Assembly: GCA_964034945.1 (NCBI GenBank) | Contig: OZ035960.1 | Coordinates: 28,631,487-28,695,486 of the forward strand | Reading direction: 5' to 3' | DNA length: 64,000 nt | From: Chrysopilus asiliformis | Taxonomy: Eukaryota > Arthropoda > Insecta > Diptera > Rhagionidae | Shown here: piece after piece, positions 45,850-56,890 of the stretch | Layout of the letters: every line of letters begins with the position of its first letter | Position numbering within the stretch: the stretch's first letter is position 1 | Notes under the pieces: model-generated | The model's input: the letters and a program-made list of their open reading frames with translations, nothing else | What the model was told of the DNA's origin: nothing | The model's database searches: none | Position numbers and translations under genes: made by a program

Positions 45850-46440
45850 AGAATAAAGTAGGCGACGGGTTTACAGACAAGGGAACGGGTATAGTTTTAG
45901 TGGACGAAAACTTTCATTGAAAGAAAACCAAACCCAATGGCGCAAACCGTGTTAAAATTGCTCCTATGGTTCAGAAAATAGCAGACAATGGGGACGAATT
46001 TTAGTGCGAAAAAACTTTTCTTGGGAGACCATTTATGGACTGGTGCAAACACCCTCAAAATGTCAGAAAAAGGGGTTAAAAGTAAAAGAGGGGTTTACAG
46101 CCCAGGGAAAGGGTATTATTTCATTTTAAAGGGTGTTATTTTAGCCAGGGAAAGGGTATTATTTTAGCTTCAAGATTACTCCAACGGTTCAGAAGATAAC
46201 AGAAAAGGGCTTACTGAAAAGGAGCAGGGTATTATTTGAGTGGGCGAAAACTTTCTTTGGAGGACAATTCACCCAATACCGCAATCCGTGTCAAGATTGT
46301 TCGAACGGCTCAGACGATAGTTGGAGAGGGGTTTAGAGGCAAGGGGAGAGTATTTCAGTTGGCGGGAACTTTCGTTGGGGAACAGTTTACCCAATGGTGC
46401 ATACCGCGTCAAGATTTCTTCAGCGGTTTATCTGCCCGAG
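45850..46440. repeat. ~125-bp diverged tandem array, about 4-5 units
   Basis: Repeated landmarks: GGGAACGGGTATAGTTTTAG / GGGAAAGGGTATTATTT / GGAGCAGGGTATTATTTGAG; GAAAACTTTCTTTGGAGG; CAATCCGTGTCAAGATTG; GGTTCAGAAGATAACAG. Units start near 45878, 46093, 46210 and 46335, some truncated. Confidence 0.7.
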
Positions 46441-46662
46441 AGTTGAAACTACTGACTGAATAAAACTAAACATGTTCAATATTACATAGCAAAACTTAGA
46501 GATTGCTTCTGACACAAAACAGCCGTTGTTTTACGATATATTACGTTCTTTACGAGTTTTTACTATTGTTTACGTAAACATTTATTGTTTACTACAATAT
46601 TTTTTTACGGAAAAATGTAAAGATTTTTTGTGTATGCGTAAATGCACAGCACCGCTAAAAAT

Positions 46663-48189
46663 ACGTCACACTTTTAGAAGTGAGAGAGTAATTTTAATTT
46701 CATATCGTGACGTTTCGTTTTATAGGTTCTGAAAAAAATGAAGCACAAATTTTTTAAATACCTCAAAGAAATCAATTTTATTCAAATATTTCCATAAATT
46801 CTATTTAGAAAAACCTCAAATAGTGCACAACCATATGAGTTTTTCCCTCGGACCATAGTAAGGGAAAACATTGCGCTGCTACGAAGCAACACTCTTTCAT
46901 TGAAAGATGTCTTAAGCATTTGTTATGCTCGTGCGAACATTTTTCATCAAGTTGCTTGGAGAGTATCGTTGGAGTTCATCAATTGCTAAAGTTTTCCGAG
47001 AAAAACTTTGCCAAATTCAAATTCTTGACTACCCCTGAAAAGCTAGAATTTCCATTCGCGCGTACGGTAAGGTGAAAAGACAAATTTTGCTTAGAGAATA
47101 AATAAAACTTAGTTGTAGTTGATTTTTTTATGTTTTCTTTTATTGTTTGCCTTCTTATATGGCTTGCTGTTTATTTATTCTTGCCCCGTTACGTTTTCGT
47201 CCGTTTTCCCTGTGTTTTTATTTTAATTTTTTTATTATGCTTTTCAAACCTTTTGTCGGAGCCATCAAGTATTATTTTGTGACCCAGTATTCTGCACCAA
47301 TTCCATGTTAGCTTGGTTAAAATACAAGTATGTACTGTTAGAGCGGGCATAGGTTGAATGGCATTCCCTTCTTTATTCTTTCCCTGACTTATATTTACAT
47401 ATAAACCTATTTCCTTGTTTCTTATTTGCGTTGCCTTATTATCATCCTTCAAGGATAGCTTATTTTCCCTTCTACCGCAACATGTTGCTGTCGCATTTGA
47501 TGTTCTAACATTTCTTTTTCATTTCGAACTCCCACCGGCATCGTCCTCAATCTACCATTCATCACCACAAATCCTTAGTTTCCATTTCGCCCATCGCACC
47601 CATAAAACTCTCTCACCTGTTTACCCTCCCATTTCGGTGTACGATCTCCACGATATATGCGAGGGGATAAATTCGTAGTCATGTTCCTGAGATTTGTCCA
47701 TGCTGAGCTGTTGTATAAAATCACGACAAGTATAAAATATGTTTGGTTCTTATATTCTGGTATGCTACATGTGCAAACCCTGTGTTAAAGGTAACTAGAC
47801 AGGAAGAAGGAAATGCCGGCATATTTGCTGGGTAATTGTTGACAGGTGATTGAGGGCCTTTCACGGATTTCTGCTGTGTACCTGTTCCTGAGATTATCCT
47901 TAAATAAAACACATGATATATGAGCTTTTTCTAACATATCTAATTGTCTCCAACATTTGCATACTAAAAGTTTGGTTGGTAGGTTTTCTTTACAGAAAAG
48001 TGTATAAGAGTAATGTCTGAACAAAACTTAAAAAAAATATGAACAATTATTGATTAATGAATTAAAAATGTAAATAGTATTTTAACAAAAAGACATACAC
48101 GGTTTCATTCTACGCGAATTTACTTTAACGCGGGTGAAAATTCTTTGAAGTGGAAACGAAATTGCGACTAATAGCTTTTTTTCTTTCGT
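46663..48189. other. Unassigned sequence
   Basis: Opposed 87-codon frames at 47189-47452 (minus) and 47415-47678 (plus) show no domain. No repeat partner in the window. Confidence 0.4.
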
Positions 48190-48290
48190 TCTTATTCAGA
48201 GATCGATTGGTAGATCTGATAGGGAATTGCATACCAGCGCAAGAGGTTTCGGGTTCAAATTTTGTTGGTGCCCAAGAATTAAAATATCTT
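48190..48290 (+). repeat. tRNA-derived SINE-like fragment
   Basis: GATTGGTAGATCTGATAGGG (A-box-like) and GGGTTCAAATTTTG (B-box-like), with similarity to the minus strand of 23510-23610. No functional tRNA fold. Confidence 0.45.
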
Positions 48291-48391
48291 AAAATATGGG
48301 AACAAATTGTACCAAAGAAATTCTTATTATTGCAGCTGAATTCCACAATCGGCCCAAAATTTCCGTATTTGACGTTGGCGTAAGTTTACCA

Positions 48392-48522
48392 GAGGCCCTA
48401 TCGGCGAACACGATACGATTGAATCGAGTCGTAAACTCCATGTTGTTGTTCGTGTAAAACACTAACAACAACATTGAATTTACGACTCGATTCAGTCGTA
48501 TCGTGTTCGCCGATAGGGCCTC
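48392..48522. mobile_element. Foldback (long hairpin) element, 131 bp
   Basis: Arms GAGGCCCTATCGGCGAACAC then GATACGATTGAATCGAGTCG are mirrored almost perfectly to the right, around a loop rich in TTGTTGTT/AACAACAAC. Layout resembles the foldback at 59256-59368. Confidence 0.85.
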
Positions 48523-48797
48523 AGGTTATTTGGAAACCAAAATCATAGTGCAAACTTACGAGGGTTTATGTATACAAATTTTGACAGGTCATTTACGAGG
48601 TAGTTAACGTAATCGGTTTACGACGCACGTCCGAGATTCCATCAACACCCTTATTATTTTAACAAAAAATAGTTTTATCTAGCTAGCGGGGAGACGGTAC
48701 ATATCTTACACTATATAAGGAGAAAACTTGGATAAAACTTGAAATTTTCTATACAAAACCGCTCTTAAACGAAAAAACTAATTCAGGTAGAAACTTA

Positions 48798-49354
48798 TGG
48801 TTCAACCACAGTGAAGGCGGCAAGCGGCAGCGGTGGGGGGCATTTTTTTTGCGCTAACGTAGCACAACTAGAGCTGCTACAATACAGCGGCAACGGCAGC
48901 GCACTTTTTCCGTCGCCTCCGAGTTTGAATCAAAGTCAAACTTGCCGCCGCCGCCCAAGATGTTTTATGAAAACCACCACATTCGGCGCCAGATTCTATG
49001 ACGATTTTTCTTCGTTGTTTTGTGACAACCACCACATTCGGCGCCACATTCTATGCAGATTTTTGACGTTTTGATTTCGCAAGATGCCGACGACGGAGGA
49101 AAAATTAAAAGAGGTCGTAAAAGGAAATCCAATGTTCTACGATTTGGCCCATCCTCAATATAAAAGGACAGACATAGAGGAAAATAAATGGAGCAAAGTA
49201 GCGGACGAATTAAATAAGTTCTGACGTTTCAATTTTGACAGAAGCATATGCCGACGGTGCCGCTATCATTGTAGCTGGCTCGGCGGTATGTGTGGCGGCG
49301 CCATGCCGCCCGCCGTCGCCGCTGCCGCTTGCCACCTTCATTGTGGTTGAACCA
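48798..49354 (+). mobile_element. PIF/Harbinger derivative, 557 bp, with MADF-like exon
   Basis: TIRs TGGTTCAACCACARTGAAGG then YGGCAAGCGGCAGCGG, about 40 bp, flanked by TTA at 48795-48797 and 49355-49357. Interior: a ~55-bp tandem duplication (ACCACCACATTCGGCGCCAG at 48971 and 49026) and a short frame (49084-49224). Confidence 0.88.
49084..49224 (+). pseudogene. MADF-domain protein N-terminal fragment of a Harbinger element
   Basis: 46 codons: MPTTEEKLKEVVKGNPMFYD, then LAHPQYKRTDIEENKWSKVA and DELNKF before TGA. The pattern E-x-V/L...NP-x-[LF]-YD then H-x-x-Y-K/R...K-x-x-x-W-x-x-V/I-A is the first half of a MADF (Myb/SANT-like) DNA-binding domain. PIF/Harbinger transposons encode such a protein beside the nuclease (family knowledge). 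The frame ends mid-domain; the second half and the nuclease are gone. It may be truncated by the deletion that made this 557-bp derivative. Too short to fold as a full three-helix domain. Confidence 0.75.
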
Positions 49355-49644
49355 TTAAAATATTGCATAATTACAGCTTTTATAAAGAGATTAATTACGT
49401 TATAAAGAGATTAATTAAAAAATAATTTACCCACTTTCCCATACAAATGGAAACGAGTTTTTGCAATTTTTATGAAAACTTCGTTTTTTCAAAAAATTTG
49501 TCAAGACGAAAAATCTTAAGATTTCACACAACTTTCCTTACAATTCAAGTTCTTTAATCCAGTTGGATTGCATTGTTCCAATTGGGACTTTTCAAAATAG
49601 CGTTTCATTAGGTTCTGTGGAACAATAATAACTAAAGTCCAACC

Positions 49645-50230
49645 GATTTTTCTTATAGTGTCAGCCAGAGTTTAGGGGAAGACGCTTAAAGTTGGCCCTC
49701 CATTACCATGACTTTTCCCAACTGCAAAAAAATAGAGACACATTTATGTGAAGATACCTTGGCGAGAAAGGGAGATAAGAATCAACTGCAAAAATTTGTC
49801 GGCAACTGCAAAAATAATTTCCCCTCTTTTTTATAGGGATTTTATGGTTGCAGTTGACGGACTTGAACTTTTTTATAGCGATTTCTACTACAATCACACA
49901 TTGTCCCTGTAAGTGAATAGTGAGCACAGACACATACAAAGTGCTATTATAGCGTAGCTGTCATTTTTCATGTAGTTCAAACACACACATACAGCTCTAT
50001 AGCTTTATTGCTATGCCAATTTGAACATTATATCCATAGCATAAGGTTTGATATGATTGCTATAAAATTGTTAAACTGGAAGGGAAAGCGTTTATACTTG
50101 TATTCGGTCATTCCTATTTAGATCTATATAAGTTTATCTTGCTCTAGTTTTCTGCATTTTTTTGCAGTTACAGAAGTCATGGTAATCGAGATCCTCCTTT
50201 AATGCCGAAGCACAACTCAGGGTGATCGGA
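49645..50230. repeat. Dispersed repeat (partner 5315-5385), split by a MITE
   Basis: Blocks CAGAGTTTAGGGGAAGAC (49667) and TTTAATGCCGAAGCACAACT (50198) are contiguous in reverse complement at 5315-5385 but here are separated by the element 49703-50186. Confidence 0.65.
49703..50186. mobile_element. MITE, ~484 bp, AACTGCAAAAA-word type
   Basis: Left TTACCATGACTTTTCCCAAC then TGCAAAAAAAT; inverted right TTACCATGACTTCTGTAACT then GCAAAAAAATG. The word AACTGCAAAAA recurs at 49786 and 49804. Position inside the repeat at 49645-50230 confirms insertion. Confidence 0.8.
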
Positions 50231-50274
50231 AGAATGAAAGGAGGTGTCGGTTTATGTACTCCTTGAACTACTGC

Positions 50275-50400
50275 GAGTTACAGTCCAGCGGGATTAACTG
50301 GCTTCGGCCACCTTCGGTCAAAAATCACACCTTCGGCTAAACTCCGGATTTTGGCCAAAATTAAGCCGAAGGTTTCGCCGAACACGAAAGTGCTAGTAAA
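50275..50400. mobile_element. Solitary end of a CTTCGGCC-word element
   Basis: CAGCGGGATTAACTGGCTTC followed by CTTCGGCC/GGCCGAAG-type words every 10-20 bp. No partner terminus seen; the same word dominates the foldback at 52461-52550. Confidence 0.4.
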
Positions 50401-50444
50401 CTGTCAAATGTCAATGAAGAAAACAAATAAAGGCAAGCCACCGC

Positions 50445-50840
50445 ATGGCTTAACGATTTTACTTTCCTCTTCTAAAGATTCATGACGTAGAACGGCTCGA
50501 GAACGGGGACAGATGGAACCTTTCTGATTAGTGCGAAATCCGTTTCGGCCAAAATTATCAAAATGTCCGTGCATCTGTCTGTCGGTCTGTCCGTTGTACG
50601 TATCTTAAATAACTCGAGAACGCGTTTACCTAGCGACTTAAAATTGTTTGTAAATAAGTTTTACAAAATCGTAGTGTTCTATCAGATTTTGATAAAGTAA
50701 CGGTAGCTATAACGGTATTTTTGAAAAAATACAGTTTTTTTTTGAAATTTTCTCGAAACCTATGCGATTTTGGGAAAATATGTATATAACAAAATTTAAA
50801 GGATATAAAATTTTCTGAATTTTTTGTTTTCCCGGTTTTT
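50445..50840 (-). repeat. SINE-like repeat, family D
   Basis: Reverse complement of 34102-34677: TTTACTTTCCTCTTCTAAAG, CATGACGTAG, GTGCATCTGTCTGTCGGTCT, CCTAGCGACTTAAAATTG. It abuts a family-B copy. Confidence 0.65.
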
Positions 50841-50841
50841 A

Positions 50842-51260
50842 TATACCCGTATGGTGAAACCAAAGGGTATATTAGATTTGCCTTACCGTTTGTAACGCCA
50901 AGATCCCGTCATTACACACAAAAATGAATTACACCAGTGTGTTTAGAATGATATAAAAAGTTGAATTTAGCATGTCAGTCCGTCCGTGGCGCGGATTTCG
51001 GGCGCACGGATTGAGCTAGAGACTTGAAATTTTGCGCAGATTCGTTTTTCGTAAAATCCGAGGCTAAGTTCGTTAATGGGCAAAAATGGACCATTAGGGG
51101 GGGTACCCCTCATACGAACGAAAACATTTTTTGCAAATATCTCGAAAATGGTGCTTCCTATCAAAAAAGTGCAAGAACAAAAGTTATTTAGGATATGATT
51201 CTACATAAAACTCCCATACAAAAATTACCAGATTGGCAATTATAGCTTTTGTTATGTTTT
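50842..51260 (-). repeat. SINE-like repeat, family B (short)
   Basis: Hairpin TATACCCGTATGGTGAAACC then AAAGGGTATA at 50842. GATTGAGCTAGAGACTTGAA follows, with a very short tract (CAGTCCGTCCG) instead of a long GTCTGTC run. Ends TATAGCTTTTGTTATGTTTT. Confidence 0.8.
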
Positions 51261-52460
51261 GTATCTCGAACGGGTCTTAAGATATTTGAAAAAAAAATCA
51301 GTTTTGTTAAAAATCTCTCGTAAACTGTGCACTTTTATAAAAAAAATGCATTTAACCAAATTCAAACGAAATAGAAATCAGGGATGGGAAACGCTATCGT
51401 AATGTAACGGAATAATGCTTATACGGTTTTTTTTTAAACGTTATAACGTTATAGAAATTTAATTCCGTTACAATAACGAAAACCGAAAAAAATGATTTCA
51501 TGTTTTCGTTATTTATTTATTTTTGCGTTATTTTATTTTTCATTATTTTTTTGCGAAATGTTCCACAAAAGTTCATCAAGTATAAACCCACAGACCTCTA
51601 CCACCTGCATAAAATATAATTCAAAATATTGGGGTAGTATTTTTAAGAGTAGGTCGACCGTTATTTTATAATTCTTTTTTCGAAAAGCTTAAAAACCAAA
51701 CAAAAAAAATTGAGGTAGTATTTTTAATAATATTTTGATTCTACAATATATCGAACTTTGTTTTGGTCAGATTCACTCTATTTCTGCAGATTCGAAACAG
51801 AAAATCTTGTAAGCAACTTTTTGGTGTCGAAAAATTTTTTTTGTCCAAGAAATTAAAAATGTTTTGAAAAGTTGTGTCTCTACGAGAGATTTTTTGGCAG
51901 GACATGAAAATAGGCGAAATTCATGCCTAATCGAGACTTAAAATAAAGAAAAAATTCAGGAAAATTAGAGGGAATCAAGAAAACCTTGATAAGATTTACA
52001 ATGGAACAATGGAAGTATGATCTCCCATAATACGCTAAGAAATCAAATAGCGCGAAACACAGCTAGATTCTCTTTCGCACATTTTGACTCTCTCTTTCTA
52101 AGGGGATTCCCTGATATCATTACCAACCTTGAACGAGTAAATATGGATGTGTTAGCAACCTTATTTGAACAAATAGGGTTGACAACTAACCAAATCATAT
52201 GTTGATGTTTGAGGTTATGTTGAATAGTTGCTGAAAAATTCTTCATTAAAAATGCCAAATGAAGTGTATAAAACAAAGGACATGTTTGATTGATTCTAAT
52301 TAAAAAAATAAAATTGCACTTCAAACTTATTATTATACTTTTCACATCGCGACACATTCACATCGCGTGGTTTAGTTCCATAAATTTTCAAAATTTTCTA
52401 TTATTTTTAACGGCAAAAAATTATTTTGATTTGATTTTAAATTATTTTAACCGCCTTTTT
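51261..52460. other. Mostly unassigned; hAT-like end at 51379-51550
   Basis: CAGGGATGGGAAACGCTATC at 51379 is a hAT-type terminus followed by CGTTA/TAACG words (AACGTTATAACGTTATAG). No right end was found. Remaining sequence is featureless. Confidence 0.4.
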
Positions 52461-52550
52461 CTTAACCTTTGGCCAAAGCTGAAGATTTCCATAAAGGCTA
52501 GACATTTATCTAGCTTTTATGCAAATCTTCAGCTTCGGCCGAAGGTTAAG
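52461..52550. mobile_element. Foldback, 90 bp
   Basis: CTTAACCTTTGGCCAAAGCT then GAAGATTT on the left; AAATCTTCAGCTTCGGCCGA then AGGTTAAG on the right. Confidence 0.75.
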
Positions 52551-53611
52551 AAGAGGGCCGAAGTTCTGTTTCAGCTTCGTCCAAAAACTGACCTTCGGCC
52601 GGACTTAAATAATAACACACACGCACATCGATATTGGCATGTTGCGGGCACATCGAACGGACACGATCGGTATATATGTTATGACCCGTTCTGATATTTA
52701 AGAAAAGTGAGAAACTAGTTTCGGTCCAGTATCGGGTACGAACTACAAAAGTGTAACATGGAAGTTTTTCGGTCCACTAACCGTTTTTTTCACTCAAATT
52801 TTCAAAATAGATTTTTCCAAAAGCAATTTCCTCAAAGCAAATATGACAAAATATTGCTGACAAATTGGCCGGTCCTAAAATTTTTCATAAAATAAATCTT
52901 ATTAAAATTTAATTATTAACGGTTGTTATTTTCAACTGCCATATTTTCATTCACAACACCCTGAATGGTTAAAATTTCGATCACAAACATGTCATTCATT
53001 TATTACTTGCTTTGAGATTGGTAAATTTGATGCACACAAACATGAAATAGAGAAAATAATATGCTTGGTATAATCATTGAACCATGTTATAACTTTTGCC
53101 TCCTAAAAGTGGTAAGTAGAGCATAAACCGTATGTCACTATACACAATTTTAATCTTATACCACCCTTACATACCGCCGGTGCCGTCCACACCATATCCA
53201 CAGTACAATATTTCGGCTGGCAGGACTTTGATGCGGTTGATAGTTTGTACACACAAATATTAACCATATATTTTGTAAATATAAACATACGTGTCTATAC
53301 AAATACGAGTATATACAGAATATAGTGCTGGTCATTCAGTGTTCAAGGCTAGGAGAATCAGGACTAGTAAAATAGTATACGGAAAGTCAATACATTGTTG
53401 GGTCCAAAAGAAACTTAAGGTAAACAGAATTATATAAAATTGCATCGATACGTATAATGTGCATAGGTGTATAAACAGGTAAAACACCTCGAATACTGGT
53501 GAAACTTGGAAGAATTTTATGTTACTTTTTGTTATGTCGATGTGGTTTCACGTTGAAAGTTTTAAGGTTCTTTCTTCGATGGGAATGCAGTAAAATTCCA
53601 GGCATGAGAGT
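52551..53611. other. Unassigned sequence
   Basis: No gene or repeat ends recognised. Confidence 0.4.
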
Positions 53612-53833
53612 TTAATGTCTACATTCACCTGTTTCCTTATCAACAAACAAACAAAATAGCCATTCGTTCCCATCACTAAAACCAAAATGTATAGGACTAT
53701 CTGAAGGACGACTATGGCCAAAATTAAGCAGGGAACTTGTTGTATGGCATTTATGATTTATGCAAACTAATCCGCTGACGAAATTCTTCGGTAACAATTC
53801 ATGAAGTTCTGAAAATTTAACCATCCAATCCAT
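53612..53833 (-). CDS. Uncertain small ORF, 73 codons
   Basis: MDWMVKFSELHELLPKNFVS ... HFGFSDGNEWLFCLFVDKET ... ECRH. Composition is protein-like (few low-complexity runs, several aromatic and acidic residues) and it is unique in the window. An in-frame stop lies two codons upstream of the ATG. Near its end GAAACAG followed by GTGAATG could be a splice donor, so it may be an exon rather than a stand-alone protein. Family not recognised; chance ORF remains quite possible. Confidence 0.22.
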   Translation of the reverse strand: MDWMVKFSELHELLPKNFVSGLVCINHKCHTTSSLLNFGHSRPSDSPIHFGFSDGNEWLFCLFVDKETGECRH

Positions 53834-54578
53834 AGTTTACCAAAGGCCTCAAGCAAACTTGGTTGAATTTTCTTTTTCTGAAGTTATTATTTTTTGGGCA
53901 TGGTTTTTTTTATATAGAGATACGAGTACATTCACGGTTTTTTTTTGTGTCCTGGATACCTTTACAGTGTCGTACTTGCTAGCAGTGAGTTTGTCCTGCT
54001 GGGAACAACCGACCCTTTTATAAATGTTGTATTTATTGCCTGGAATAGGGCTTCGTGCTTAAGTTACCCAAACCATGGACAAGTTGTTCCGTAAAAAAAA
54101 ATGAACAGAATTTTTGTTACTTTGCTGGCTTTATACTCTGTCTCTGTGTCGTAGCATAAGTCAGAGTGTTTAAGTTTACATGACTTGTTGTATCCCTTTT
54201 AGTAATTCAAAGGACACGGTCGCTCTTGCGGTTTCACCCTATTCAACATTATTCCCTGATTGCTGGCCTCAGGTTACTGGGCTGAGCCTTTTCATTGAGG
54301 TTTCCCTCTATTCCCATGAAATATTTAAATAATAAACTAGATAGTCTTGTGTGACAGACATTCAGATTTAATACTGAATATTAAAGCCAGAATTTGTGGG
54401 TTTTCAGTGAGCATAAACAGAACCCGATACCTTAAATATCGATTTTTAAAGGATAATTTGTTCCATTCTGTATACGAAAAGAATTTTTATTTCATTTTTT
54501 CCCTGAAAAAGATGTTTAATATTTCAGAGAATTATTTTTGACTTTCTCGGTAATAAAAAAACAACTGCTAAAGACAAT
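53834..54578. other. Unassigned sequence
   Basis: No gene or repeat ends recognised. Confidence 0.4.
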
Positions 54579-54832
54579 AATTGAGGCGTTAAAAGCTAGA
54601 ATGGCCCAACCCACATAATCGAGTTTTTGAAGCTTTTCCACTTTTGTACTATTATTGACTGTAAATTTTTGGAAAAAAAAATTCTATGGACTTTATTACT
54701 CAATGTTGAAATGTTCTTTTGTGCATCCAAACATTTTTATCTAAAAACTCACTCGCAATAGTGATTCAAACATAAAAAAATTCACGATTTCGACATGTGG
54801 GTTGGTCCACTCTAGCTTTTAACGCCTCAATT
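54579..54832. mobile_element. MITE, 254 bp, copy 2 (inverted relative to 6733-6980)
   Basis: AATTGAGGCGTTAAAAGCTA at the left and TAGCTTTTAACGCCTCAATT at the right: both TIR ends intact, about 40 bp each. Interior is the reverse complement of 6733-6980. Confidence 0.9.
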
Positions 54833-54887
54833 TCAGTCTGATTTAAACAAAATCATTCTTTTGATGTAAATGTCAGTAGCTTCGTAT

Positions 54888-55325
54888 CAGTAGCGTAACT
54901 AAGGGTTGCATACGCCCCCAATGTGGGGTTGGTATACCTAGTCTGGAGTATAAGATTATGCGAGTATACAAAAAAATCTGCTTCCGTGTTTTTCTTGGAA
55001 AAAATTACCTGCGGCGCATTCAATTACAAAGTTTTTGAAAAATCCTGCCTTTGTCGCAATTTTTATTGTATTCTAAAAATCAAGTAGCTCCTCAATTATA
55101 AAATAATTAAATATTCAATCTCTTCCCTGCGAGTGTGGCGAATTTTATCAAGGATCACTGGTATACATTTATTCGTAGGAAATGAGTGGAATCGTATCAT
55201 CTTGACATGAGTACCGTTACTATCACCATTAAATCGCTATCACCTTTCGGATCAAATGGTTTTCTCGAACAGGGGGAACCAATGAGATTTTTGCAAGGGG
55301 ACCCCGATTCCTAGTCACGCCACTT
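54888..55325. mobile_element. hAT-like MITE, 438 bp
   Basis: CAGTAGCGTAACTAAGG at the left and inverted AAGTGGCGTGACTAGG at the right, flanked by the perfect 8-bp duplication CTTCGTAT (54880-54887 and 55326-55333). No ORF. Confidence 0.82.
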
Positions 55326-55333
55326 CTTCGTAT

Positions 55334-56329
55334 GTATTACAATAAATATTTGCCATACATTCGGAAACATACGAATATTCTAATTAGTTTCGATAAAATC
55401 CCGTTTAAACTTTTAAAACAAATGTTCTATATAATTTAATCTTCAATTAAGTAATTTTACTGAGAATTCGAGAAGAAAAATCAAACATGATATATTTTGA
55501 GTGTTTCGCTTGATATGACATTTAACCGAATCTCATTAAACATTAATTTTGATTACATTAATACCATGTACTAATGCAAACAAACACATTAGCAGTCAAG
55601 CACATGTTTTAACATATCAACTTCTACATTACGTTTCAAATTATCATTTGTTACTTACATGTCTCAACAAATCCATTAGAATAATTTCGAAACGTAACTA
55701 ATAAATTACATTTGCTGAAATCATGTTAGGTATTAAAATATCTAGAAGAGACTTTATTGACTATTGACGAAAATCCTGAACAATTTTGAAAACATAAGAA
55801 AAGCAACAATTAGGGCTTACAGGCCTGTAGCTAGGAATTTTTTTTTTGGGTGGTGGCTTACTTCTAGGACTCTCAGAACCAAATTTAATTATAATCGGAA
55901 GGGACAGTTTATGATTCAGTATTTTTTACAGTGTAACGCATGTTAACTGAATTCGGCCATAGATTGGAAAAACGTCAGATTAATTTTTTCTAATACAACT
56001 CAAAACTTTCGCGAATTTCCCCATTCGAAGTGGTGATGTCGTGCAGGGCCTCAGTCTCGATGGTTGTGCAAATGTGTGTCCGCGAATTTATATCAATTTG
56101 GCAGTCTATTTATCTGATGTCTTTGGTAAACACACAATGTTCGCAAGACGGTGTTTAGATATGATGTTTTTTTTTTCATTCGTTACTCCAACGTTTGTGC
56201 TTGCGAGATACAGTGGGAATTACGTTAGGAATAATTCCCAATTCGTTCCTCTCCATAAACTTTGGAGTAACGAATGATATTACGTCACGTCTACACGGGT
56301 CAATGATGATAGAAGATTCACGAATGACA
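55334..56329. other. Unassigned; contains a SINE-like 5' fragment
   Basis: AACATAAGAAAAGCAACAAT at 55790 is the family-A start. It breaks off after ~25 bp at CAGGCCTGTAGCTAGG, itself a MITE-like end without partner. Rest featureless. Confidence 0.4.
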
Positions 56330-56890
56330 GTACTGTCTTTCTGTCTATCCGTAAAAACAATAACTTTCCAAAGGATTGAGCTCGAGACTAGAAATTTTAT
56401 ATAGTCACGTTTCTCGTAAATGACTAGGCTAAGTTCTTGAACGAGTAAAATCGGACCATTCCTTCCCCGCTCCCGCTCCTGCTCCCACTTCCCCAAACAA
56501 ACGAAAAAGTTTTTTGCATTTTTCTCGAAAATGATTAAACATATTGAAAAAATTATTAAGGTAAAATGTATTTAGAATAGGATTTTGCAGAACTCATCCA
56601 TACATCAACATCTAATCGGACCACTGCTTCCCGCATCCCCCATACAAATGGAATACTTTTTTCCTGTTTTCTCGAAAACTGTGGATCGTATCCAAAAATT
56701 TATAAAAACGAAATGTGTTTACAATATGAATTTACATAACTTATCTATACATCAAAATCCAGTTGGACAAATCCTTTCCCCCTCTCCTATACAAATTGAT
56801 TTTTTTAAATAAACATTTTGCCTGTCTTCATATAGAGTATTTCACGATTGGCTCCTGGCAATTGTACCTTTTCTTATGTTTTTTAATGCA
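56330..56890 (-). repeat. SINE-like repeat, family A
   Basis: Same order as 1-695: GGATTGAGCTCGAGACTAG (56370), CGCTCCCGCTCC, modules with CCATACAAATGGAATAC, and the 5' start at CTTTTCTTATGTTTT (56869-56883). Confidence 0.78.

Larger units (their letters stand above)
45321..46654. mobile_element. hAT non-autonomous element, 1334 bp, carrying tandem repeats
   Basis: Ends CAGTGTTGTGCA and inverted CGGTGCTGTGCA, with a perfect 8-bp target duplication CTAAAAAT at 45313-45320 and 46655-46662. Both subterminal regions are rich in GTTTAC/GTAAA words. It carries a 9-bp array (45400-45466), a nested MITE (45655-45838) and a ~125-bp tandem array (45850-46440). No transposase frame. Confidence 0.9.
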
